A stretch of 64,000 bases of DNA from Nevskiaceae bacterium (GTDB taxonomy: Bacteria > Pseudomonadota > Gammaproteobacteria > Steroidobacterales > Steroidobacteraceae), in assembly GCA_018883185.1 (NCBI GenBank), contig VEQP01000009.1, forward strand, positions 32,329-96,328, written 5' to 3'. Position numbers and translations under genes: made by a program. Positions 56,325 to 64,000 of this stretch are shown here, in pieces. The first letter of the stretch is position 1. Each line of letters opens with the position of its first letter. Under the pieces are notes generated by a model. The model saw only the letters and a list, made by a program, of their open reading frames with translations, was not told where the DNA came from and searched no databases.

Positions 56325-59300
56325 TCAAACCAGTACGCGCTCGATACCGCCGTCGTTGGCACGCGCCACGTAGTCGCGCATCCAATGCTCGCCCAGCAGG
56401 TGCTTGGCGATTTCCACCACGATGTAGTCCGCATCAAGTTCGGTCTCATCTTCGTAGCGCTTGAGACCTTGCAGGCAGGAGGGACAGGAGGTGAGCACCT
56501 TGACCTGCCCCTCGAAACCGTCAGCTCGCGCAGCGGTGGCTCCCTTTTGCATTTCTTGCGCCTTGCGGAACCGCACCTGCGTGGAGACGTCGGGGCGCGA
56601 GATCGCAAAGGTGCCGCTCTCGCCGCAGCAACGGTCGTTCTTGACGATCTTGCCGTTGGCCTCGGCGTTCATGAGTTGATTGACCACCTTCAGCGGCTCG
56701 TGTTGCTTCATCGGCGAGTGGCAGGGGTCGTGGTAGAGATAGCGTACTCCGGTCACGCCATCGAGACGCACGCCTTTCTCCATGAGAAATTCGTGGATGT
56801 CGACGATGCGGCAGCCCGGGAAGATCTTGTCGAATTCGTATCCTTGCAGTTGGTCGTAGCAGGTTCCGCAGCTGACGACGACCGTCTTGATGTCGAGGTA
56901 GTTGAGCGTATTGGCGACGCGATGGAAGAGCACCCTATTGTCGGTTATCATCTTCTCGGCCTTATCGAAATCACCGGAGCCACGCTGGGGATAGCCGCAG
57001 CACAAATAGCCCGGAGGCAGCACCGTCTGTACCCCAACGTGCCAGAGCATCGCCTGAGTGGCGAGGCCCACCTGCGAGAACAGGCGCTCCGAGCCGCAGC
57101 CCGGAAAATAAAACACGGCTTCGGCGTCCACGCTGGTGTGCCGCGGGTCGCGGATGACGGGCACGTAGTTGCGATCTTCAATATCGAGCAGTGCGCGCGC
57201 CGTTTTCTTAGGTAGTCCTGCCGGCATGCGGCGATTGACGAAATGCACCACTTGCTCTCGAACGGGTGCCTTACCCGTGGTGGCCGGGGGTGCCTTGAGC
57301 TGGGGTTTTGCGAAGGCCTTTAAAAACCCATGGGCGAGGCGTTGCGCCTTGAAGCCCCAGTCGATCATGCCCTTGCGCACCAGCTTGATGGTCTCGGGGC
57401 GCGTGGCGTTGAGAAACAGCATCGATGCGGCCGTGCCCGGGTTGAAGCGCTTCTTGCCCATACGCCGCAGCAGATCGCGCATGGCCATGGACACATCGCC
57501 GAAGTCGATGTCGACCGGGCAGGGCGACTCGCACTTGTGGCATACCGTGCAGTGATCGGCGACGTCGCTGAACTCGTCCCAATGGCGCAGCGATACGCCG
57601 CGCCGCGTTTGCTCTTCGTACAGGAAGGCCTCGATCAACAGCGAGGTCGCAAGGATCTTGTTACGCGGGCTGTAGAGCAAATTGGCGCGCGGTACATGGG
57701 TTGCACAGACTGGCTTGCATTTGCCGCAACGCAAACAGTCTTTGATCGCGGTGGAGATCGTACCGATGTCGGACTGCTGCATGATCAGCGATTCGTGGCC
57801 GAGCAGGTTGAAGCTCGGCGTGTACGCGAAGCGCAGATCGCCACCGGGCAGCAGCTTGCCCTTGTTGAATCGCCCCTCCGGATCGATGCGCTGCTTGTAG
57901 GCGCGCAAGTCGGCGGTTTCCTCGGGCGTCAGAAACTCGAGCTTGGTGATGCCGATGCCGTGCTCGCCGGAAATCACGCCGCCGAGATCACGCGCAATCT
58001 GCATGATGCGCGCGACGGCGGCGTTCGCCTCCTGCAGCATGAGGTAATCGTCGGAGTTGACCGGAATGTTGGTGTGCACGTTGCCATCGCCCGCGTGCAT
58101 GTGCAGCGCCACCCAAACGCGGCCCTTGAGCACACGCTGGTGGATGCCCTGCAGTTCGTGGCGGATGGGGGCGTAAGCATCGCCCGCGAAAATCGCCGCG
58201 AGCGGATCGCGCAGTTCCTTTTTCCAGGACACCCGCAGAGTTCGATCTTGCAGCAGCTGGAAGACGTTGCGCCCTAGGATTCGCCCATCGGGCTCGGCCG
58301 CGGGCGCATCAAGCCGATTGAGCAGATCCTTCCACTGGCGGCGCACATCGACGATCAAGGCTCGTGCCCGTGCCGGGCGGTCGCCTAAAATTTCGGCACG
58401 CGAGAGGGCGTCGAGCTCAGCGTCACCTGTTTTGCCGGGCTTCAGTTCCCCGCGTAAGTACTCTTCGAGTGCATCGGCGAGGCGCAATTTATTGGCGATC
58501 GACAACTCGATATTGATGCGTTCGATGGCGTCGGTGTAATCGCCGAGCCGTGGCAAGGGGATGACGACGTCTTCGTTGATCTTAAACGCGTTGGTGTGCT
58601 TGGCGATCGCCGCCGTGCGGGCGCGATCGAGCCAGAACTTCTTGCGTGCCTCGGGCCCGACGGCAATGAAGCCCTCGCCCCCGCGAAGATTGGCCACGCG
58701 CACGGTTTCGGAGGTGGCAAGCGCTACGGCCGACTCGTCATCGCCGACGATGTCGCCGATCAGCACCATCTTCGGTAGCGCCGCTCGCTTGCTCTTGGTG
58801 ACGTAGCCCACAGCCTTGAGGTAGCGCTCATCGAGATGCTCGAGACCGGCCAGCTTCACCCCGCTCGCACGATCGGCCGTCTCGAGCTGGTCGATGATCT
58901 CGACGATCGAGGGGATGGCGTCGCGGGCCTGGCCAAAGTATTCGAGGCAGACTGTGCGCATGTGTTTCGGCATGCGGTGCACGATCCAGCGTGCCGCGGT
59001 GATCAGCCCATCGCAGCCTTCCTTTTGAACGCCCGGCAGACCCCCCAGGAATTTGTCGGTCACGTCCTTGCCAAGGCCCGCCTTGCGGAACAGGGCGCCC
59101 GGCATGCGCAGCGTCTCGGTGCGCAGCACCGTGGCCCGTTCGGCCGGCATCCGACCGTCCTTCCAACTGAGGCGCCATTCCACCTGTGGCGCATCGTGGA
59201 TCTTGCCGAGGTTATGGCCGACGCGTTCGACCTCGAGCCAATTGCCTTCGGGGTCGACCATCCGCCACCAGGCGAGGTTGTCGACGGCGGTGCCCCAGAG

Positions 59301-60248
59301 CACGGCCTTCTTGCCGCCGGCGTTCATGGCCACGTTGCCGCCGATGCAGGAAGCATCGATGGATGTGGGGTCGACCGCAAACACGAAGCCAGCGCGCTCG
59401 GCGGCATCGGCGACACGCTTGGTGACGACACCGGCTTCCGAATAAACGGTGGGCACGGTGCGTTCGGCACCCGGTTCGCCGACCCCGGGTAGGGCCAGGT
59501 GCTCGACCTCCGACACACGCTCGAGCTTTTCTGTGTTGATGACGGCGGACAAGGGCGTGAGCGGAATGGCACCGCCCGTGTAACCGGTGCCACCGCCGCG
59601 CGGAATGATGCTGAGACCGAGATCGATGCAGGCACGCACGAGCCCCGGAATCTCGTCCTCGGCATCGGGGCAAATCACGACGAAGGGATATTCGACGCGC
59701 CAGTCCGTAGCATCGGTAACGTGCGAGACGCGGGCATAGGCATCGAAGCGTATGGCATCGGCCCGCGTATGACGGCCAAGCAGACGCCGCGCACGACGGC
59801 GTAGTCGCGCCGTGCGCTCGAACTCGGCGCCGAATGAGGTGACGGCGCCCCGTGCAGCTTCGAGCAGCAGGCCGACTTTGCGATCACGCTCGGCGTCGGC
59901 GGCGAGCTCGGTAGTCTCGCGGCGCTTGTCGATTTCACCCAGTCGGTGGTCCAGGGCGGCGAGCAACAGTTTGCGGCGACGCGGGTTATCGAGCAGATCG
60001 TCTTGCAGATACGGGTTGCGCTGTACTGCCCAGATATCACCCAATACTTCGTACAGCATGCGCGCCGAGCGCCCCGTTCGGCGCTCCCCGCGCAGCTCAT
60101 CGAGCAGCGCCCAACTCTCCGCACCGAGCAATCGAATGACGATTTCGCGGTCGGAGAACGAGGTGTAGTTGTACGGGATCTCGCGAATACGCGGTTCCGC
60201 GCTCTCGGGCGGAGCGAACAGCGGCAGTTCGGTGGGTACGGCGCTCAT
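56325..60248 (-). CDS. Large multi-domain FAD/Fe-S oxidoreductase (FAD-linked oxidase + Fer4 + CCG domains)
   Basis: FAD site [19 protein letters not shown]-oxidase C region [30 protein letters not shown] and [18 protein letters not shown] motifs (CCGYP, CCGESG). Confidence 0.88.
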   Translation of the reverse strand: MSAVPTELPLFAPPESAEPRIREIPYNYTSFSDREIVIRLLGAESWALLDELRGERRTGRSARMLYEVLGDIWAVQRNPYLQDDLLDNPRRRKLLLAALDHRLGEIDKRRETTELAADAERDRKVGLLLEAARGAVTSFGAEFERTARLRRRARRLLGRHTRADAIRFDAYARVSHVTDATDWRVEYPFVVICPDAEDEIPGLVRACIDLGLSIIPRGGGTGYTGGAIPLTPLSAVINTEKLERVSEVEHLALPGVGEPGAERTVPTVYSEAGVVTKRVADAAERAGFVFAVDPTSIDASCIGGNVAMNAGGKKAVLWGTAVDNLAWWRMVDPEGNWLEVERVGHNLGKIHDAPQVEWRLSWKDGRMPAERATVLRTETLRMPGALFRKAGLGKDVTDKFLGGLPGVQKEGCDGLITAARWIVHRMPKHMRTVCLEYFGQARDAIPSIVEIIDQLETADRASGVKLAGLEHLDERYLKAVGYVTKSKRAALPKMVLIGDIVGDDESAVALATSETVRVANLRGGEGFIAVGPEARKKFWLDRARTAAIAKHTNAFKINEDVVIPLPRLGDYTDAIERINIELSIANKLRLADALEEYLRGELKPGKTGDAELDALSRAEILGDRPARARALIVDVRRQWKDLLNRLDAPAAEPDGRILGRNVFQLLQDRTLRVSWKKELRDPLAAIFAGDAYAPIRHELQGIHQRVLKGRVWVALHMHAGDGNVHTNIPVNSDDYLMLQEANAAVARIMQIARDLGGVISGEHGIGITKLEFLTPEETADLRAYKQRIDPEGRFNKGKLLPGGDLRFAYTPSFNLLGHESLIMQQSDIGTISTAIKDCLRCGKCKPVCATHVPRANLLYSPRNKILATSLLIEAFLYEEQTRRGVSLRHWDEFSDVADHCTVCHKCESPCPVDIDFGDVSMAMRDLLRRMGKKRFNPGTAASMLFLNATRPETIKLVRKGMIDWGFKAQRLAHGFLKAFAKPQLKAPPATTGKAPVREQVVHFVNRRMPAGLPKKTARALLDIEDRNYVPVIRDPRHTSVDAEAVFYFPGCGSERLFSQVGLATQAMLWHVGVQTVLPPGYLCCGYPQRGSGDFDKAEKMITDNRVLFHRVANTLNYLDIKTVVVSCGTCYDQLQGYEFDKIFPGCRIVDIHEFLMEKGVRLDGVTGVRYLYHDPCHSPMKQHEPLKVVNQLMNAEANGKIVKNDRCCGESGTFAISRPDVSTQVRFRKAQEMQKGATAARADGFEGQVKVLTSCPSCLQGLKRYEDETELDADYIVVEIAKHLLGEHWMRDYVARANDGGIERVLV

Positions 60249-60294
60249 GGGAGGCCCCAATTGTCCCACCGTTCCCCTATCATTTGCGAGGATC

Positions 60295-61128
60295 ATGAAC
60301 ACTTCCATCGAACGAAATCCCCAAGCGGCGCAGATGGCCGATGAGTCGATGCTGCGGACGCTGCGCTTCCAGATCGAGGCCATCTGGCCGCAGGAGTCAA
60401 AGCTTTTCGCCCGCTACGCCTTGCCAGTCGATGCCTGCATCCTCGACGTAGGCTGCGGCACAGGCGAGGCGACATTGCGCTTGGCTGCAATGTTTCCGGG
60501 CGCGGGGCGGGTCTGCGGTGTCGACGTGATGCCGGAGTTGCTCGCGGTTGCACGGCGTCAGCCGGCACCGCCCTTGGGGCGTATGCCGCAGTTCGAGCAG
60601 GGTGATGGTTTCGCCCTGCAATTCGCCGACGCGAGTTTCGATCTCGTCGTATGTCGGCATGTGACCCAGTTGCTGCCCCAGCCCGAGCGATTGCTGGCCG
60701 AGCTTCGGCGGGTACTCAAGCCGGGCGGCTGGTTGCATGTGCTGTCGGAAGATTACGGCATGCTGCATTTCCCGACGCGTAACGGCATCGACCCCGATCG
60801 ACTGTGGCATGAGGCGGTCGTCCCCTACACGCATAGCACTGGCACGGACGCGCGGATTGGTCGATCGACCTTGCCGATGTTGCGCTCGCTCGGCTTCACG
60901 CACACGAGTGTGCAGTACCTCACCATCGACACCGAGCGGGTGCCGCGCGAATATCTGGTTGGAATTTTCACCGCGTGGCGTGACGGTTACGTCGAGCCGC
61001 TGGCTGCGGCAGGCCAGTTGTCGCAAACGGAGGTTAGGGCGATGTTCGATGCCATCATCGCTGCCGTGAGCGATCCGCAGTGCTACGGCGTGTGGCACGT
61101 GCCGGTGGTGGCGGGGCGATGCCCGTGA
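60295..61128 (+). CDS. Class I SAM-dependent methyltransferase
   Basis: [16 protein letters not shown] motif [15 protein letters not shown]; start set at MNTSIERN. Confidence 0.88.
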   Translation: MNTSIERNPQAAQMADESMLRTLRFQIEAIWPQESKLFARYALPVDACILDVGCGTGEATLRLAAMFPGAGRVCGVDVMPELLAVARRQPAPPLGRMPQFEQGDGFALQFADASFDLVVCRHVTQLLPQPERLLAELRRVLKPGGWLHVLSEDYGMLHFPTRNGIDPDRLWHEAVVPYTHSTGTDARIGRSTLPMLRSLGFTHTSVQYLTIDTERVPREYLVGIFTAWRDGYVEPLAAAGQLSQTEVRAMFDAIIAAVSDPQCYGVWHVPVVAGRCP

Positions 61129-61832
61129 GCTCGCTGCATGAGAATTCGTCGCCCGGTAGCGGGTCGCACGGGCGGATTCCACGCAAACAGCGATCCCTGC
61201 AGGTGTCGCTGGAGCCGCATCCGCTTACTCATCAGCACGGGGTGGATACGTCGAGTCGCCGCCTCGAAGTCAGCCTGACGCCAAGCGAGCAGGGTGTGCA
61301 ACTGCGTTATCTGTGGCTGGGATCCTCGGCGGAGATCCTCTGGCCTGAGCCCGCCGGTCGCAGCTTGCACGGCGAGCACGGGCGGCCCGGCGAGCACGGG
61401 CTGCGCGGCGAACGGCGCGATTATCTATGGCACCACACTTGCGGCGAGTGGTTCATCGGCGAGACGGGTTCACCCGGTTACATCGAATTCAATTTCTCGC
61501 CCTCCGGACATTGGGCGGCGTATCGATTCGCGGATTACCGCGAGAGTCTTGGCGATCTGACGTGGCAGGGTCCGCCGCCCCAGATCGATTTTTCTCTCGA
61601 AGCAGGGCGCGCCGAACTCTGCGCGGAGGTGCCGTGGGCCGCTTTCGCGGGCTTTGCCACCGAGCCGCTACGCGAATGGCAGCTCGCGTTCACCTGTGTG
61701 GTCGAACGGTGCATGAGTCCCTCGCCCGGCGGCGACACCACGGCTGCCACCGCGCTCGAGTACTGGGCGGTCAGTCATCCTCGCGCGCAACCCGAGTTCC
61801 ACGATCGTAATGGCTTTAGCGTGCTGTGGTGA
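61119..61832 (+). CDS. DOMON-like domain protein
   Basis: DYLWHHTCGEWFIGETGSPGYIEFNFSPSGHWAAYRFADYRE resembles DOMON-like proteins often adjacent to DUF1343 genes; overlaps the upstream CDS. Confidence 0.6.
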   Translation: MPVSSLHENSSPGSGSHGRIPRKQRSLQVSLEPHPLTHQHGVDTSSRRLEVSLTPSEQGVQLRYLWLGSSAEILWPEPAGRSLHGEHGRPGEHGLRGERRDYLWHHTCGEWFIGETGSPGYIEFNFSPSGHWAAYRFADYRESLGDLTWQGPPPQIDFSLEAGRAELCAEVPWAAFAGFATEPLREWQLAFTCVVERCMSPSPGGDTTAATALEYWAVSHPRAQPEFHDRNGFSVLW

Positions 61833-61836
61833 TCGT

Positions 61837-63045
61837 ATGACCCGCGCCCACTTTGGTATCGACGTGCTGCTGGCCGATGCCACTTTGCAGGCACAGTTGC
61901 GGGGGCGGCGGCTCGGCTTGCTCGCCCATCCAGCCTCGATGACGGCGCAGTGGCAACACAGCCTCGATGCGCTCGCGCAGGTGCCGGGCTTGCAGCTGAC
62001 GGCGGCTTTTGGGCCGCAGCATGGTTTGCGCGGCGACAAGCAGGACAACATGGTGGAGTCTGCGGATTTCTATGATCCGCGCCACGGCATTCGGGTGTAC
62101 AGCCTGTACGGGCGGGTGCGTCGACCGACCGACGAGATGCTCGCGCACTGCGATGTGATCCTCGTAGACCTGCAGGATCTCGGCTGTCGGATTTACACAT
62201 TCATCACCACGCTGCTCTACGTACTCGAGGCGGCGGCGAGGCTCGGCAAGGCCGTATGGGTGCTCGACCGGCCGAATCCCGCGGGTCGGCCGATCGAGGG
62301 TTTGTCGCTGCGTAAGGGTCAGGAGAGTTTCGTCGGCGCCGGCGTCATGCCTATGCGTCATGGCCTCACGCTCGGCGAGATGGCAGGCTGGTTCGTTCGT
62401 GAATATTCACTCGCGGTGGAGCTGCAGGTGGTGCGAATGGCGCGCTGGGATGATGCCGCGCCTGACTACGGCTGGCCCGCGGGTGTGCGCAGTTGGGTCA
62501 ATCCGAGTCCCAACGCACCCAACGTGTGGATGGCCCGCGCCTATGCGGGCACTGTGATGCTTGAAGGTACAACGCTCTCCGAGGGGCGCGGCACGACGCG
62601 ACCTCTCGAATTGTTCGGCGCACCCGACATCGACGCGGGGCGGGTGCTGCTCGAGATGCAGCGCCTCGCGCCGGAGTGGTTGATGGGGTGTCGGCTGCGC
62701 GAGTGCTGGTTCGAGCCCACCTTCCACAAGCACGTCGGCAAATTGTGTCACGGCATTCAGATCCACACGGACGATGTCGCCTACGATCACCGACGTTTTC
62801 AGCCGTGGCGCCTGCAGGCGTTGGCCTTCAAGGCGATTCGACGGCTGTGGCCCGAGTATCCACTGTGGCGTGATTTTCCATACGAGTACGAGCTCGATCG
62901 GCTGGCCATCGATGTCATCAATGGCGGTCCGGTGCTACGCGAGTGGGTCGATGATGCCGCAGCCTTGCCGGGCGACCTCCAGCAGCTCGCTGAAGCCGAC
63001 GAGCGGGCATGGCTTGAACAGATTTCCGAATTACTGGTCTACTGA
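61837..63045 (+). CDS. DUF1343 family protein (NamZ-like exo-beta-N-acetylmuramidase)
   Basis: FGIDVLLA...LLAHPASM...FGPQHGLRGDKQDNM...VYSLYGRVRRPTDEML...DLQDLGCRIYTFITTL. Confidence 0.85.
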   Translation: MTRAHFGIDVLLADATLQAQLRGRRLGLLAHPASMTAQWQHSLDALAQVPGLQLTAAFGPQHGLRGDKQDNMVESADFYDPRHGIRVYSLYGRVRRPTDEMLAHCDVILVDLQDLGCRIYTFITTLLYVLEAAARLGKAVWVLDRPNPAGRPIEGLSLRKGQESFVGAGVMPMRHGLTLGEMAGWFVREYSLAVELQVVRMARWDDAAPDYGWPAGVRSWVNPSPNAPNVWMARAYAGTVMLEGTTLSEGRGTTRPLELFGAPDIDAGRVLLEMQRLAPEWLMGCRLRECWFEPTFHKHVGKLCHGIQIHTDDVAYDHRRFQPWRLQALAFKAIRRLWPEYPLWRDFPYEYELDRLAIDVINGGPVLREWVDDAAALPGDLQQLAEADERAWLEQISELLVY

Positions 63046-63074
63046 GTGGGCGAGGCCAACGAAGGGGACGAAGC

Positions 63075-63377
63075 ATGAGCACCGTGCACACTGATCGAGT
63101 CATCGAAGATTTGCGTCGTGTCGTCGAGGACGCCGAAGCATTGCTCCGTGAAACGGCGGATTTGGCCGGCGATCGGGTCAGCGAAGTGCGTGCGCGCGCG
63201 AGCGACTCGCTGCGCTCGGCTCGCGAGCAACTCGGCACACTCGAGGAGGAGGTTTTGACGCGCGCCAAGGAGGCTGCGCGGGATGCGGACGGCTACGTCC
63301 GCGAGCACCCTTGGCAGGCGGTTGGTATCGCGGCAGGGGTCGGCTTGTTGGTCGGCATCCTGATCAGCCGTCGCTGA
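63075..63377 (+). CDS. DUF883 family (ElaB/YqjD-like) membrane-anchored protein
   Basis: LRRVVEDAEALLRETADLAGDRV...YVREHPWQAVGIAAGVGLLVGILISRR. Confidence 0.9.
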   Translation: MSTVHTDRVIEDLRRVVEDAEALLRETADLAGDRVSEVRARASDSLRSAREQLGTLEEEVLTRAKEAARDADGYVREHPWQAVGIAAGVGLLVGILISRR

Positions 63378-63385
63378 GCGCGCCG

Positions 63386-63760
63386 ATGTTCGATTCACTT
63401 CGATCGTTGCTCGCTCACCTGCTGGAGTTGCTGCAGGTCCGTTTGGAGTTGCTGACGACCGAGCTGTCGGGTGAGGTCAAACGGGCCGTACTCATCCTGC
63501 TCTATGCGTTCATCGCCCTTGTTTTCGGTGCGCTCAGTTTGTTGCTGCTCGCCATAACGGTGGTCATCGCCCTGTGGAGCGAGCATCGCTTGTTGGCCGC
63601 GACCATCGTCACAGGCGTGTTTCTCGCCATCACGGCCGTGGCCCTCTGGCAGGTCGTGCGCCGCCTGCGAGGGCAACCGCGACTGCTGGCGGGAACGCTC
63701 GATGAGCTGCGGCGCGATCGCGAGGCGCTGCAGCGCCGTGCCAGCGGTGATGGCGCATGA
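63386..63760 (+). CDS. YqjE-like (phage holin superfamily III) membrane protein
   Basis: Position after yqjD-like gene; RLELLTTELSGEVKRAVLILLYAFIALVFGALSLLLLAITVVI. Confidence 0.8.
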   Translation: MFDSLRSLLAHLLELLQVRLELLTTELSGEVKRAVLILLYAFIALVFGALSLLLLAITVVIALWSEHRLLAATIVTGVFLAITAVALWQVVRRLRGQPRLLAGTLDELRRDREALQRRASGDGA

Positions 63761-64000
63761 GCGGCGAGGATCCGATCGTCATCCGTCGCAGACAACTGCT
63801 CGACCGCAGTGCGGCCCTGCGTGATCAGATCAGCGAGGATGCGGCGTCGGTGGTGAACAGCGCGCCGTGGATCGATCGCGGCCTGCGTGTCGCACGCACG
63901 GCCTCGAGTAACAAGGCCATTATGGCGGTGCTCGCACTACTCACCGTGGTCGCAGGACCAACCCGTGCAGCACGAGCCGCAAGCCGTGGTTGGCTTGCGC
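63757..64000 (+). CDS. YqjK-like protein (truncated by window end)
   Basis: Translation MSGEDPIVIRRRQLLDRSAALRDQISEDAASVVNSAPWIDRGLRVARTASSNKAIMAVLALLTVV; ATGA overlap with YqjE-like gene. Confidence 0.65.
   Translation, partial: MSGEDPIVIRRRQLLDRSAALRDQISEDAASVVNSAPWIDRGLRVARTASSNKAIMAVLALLTVVAGPTRAARAASRGWLA

Noticed and set aside
1-64000. CRISPR arrays, tRNA/rRNA genes, transposons, prophage or toxin-antitoxin modules
   Set aside because: No regularly spaced repeats, no tRNA/rRNA-like sequence and no transposase, integrase or phage structural proteins were seen; the YqjE 'phage holin family' label is a superfamily name, not a prophage sign.

Overview
This 64 kb, GC-rich, gene-dense bacterial window is chromosomal. 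The yqjD/yqjE/yqjK-like trio at the right edge and the overall gene content suggest a gammaproteobacterium; that placement is inference. I found no rRNA, tRNA, CRISPR array, transposase, integrase or phage module. The content is mostly catabolic and envelope-related: four TonB-dependent receptors, many alpha/beta hydrolases, SDRs, VOC proteins, a molybdopterin oxidoreductase, FAD-linked oxidases, a PhyH dioxygenase, a sterol-desaturase-type di-iron hydroxylase and an amidohydrolase. The most unusual part is ~18.9-33.8 kb. There, ten genes (19.92-29.21 kb) form one tightly coupled transcription unit with repeated ATGA/GTGA 4-bp overlaps, and the neighbourhood holds five DUF1838-like paralogues. 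Many of these proteins begin with twin-arginine-like signals, suggesting an undescribed exported (periplasmic) pathway. Two alpha/beta hydrolases, one inside that operon, carry His instead of Ser at the nucleophile elbow (G-x-H-T-G) and also lack the usual C-terminal catalytic His. Other notable items are a REC-MarR fusion regulator between two TonB receptors, a CpcT/CpeT-like protein in an apparently non-phototrophic context, an Ig-like + seven-repeat RCC1 lipoprotein, and structured leaders before two TonB receptors. All family names come from reading motifs by eye; no database search was run.
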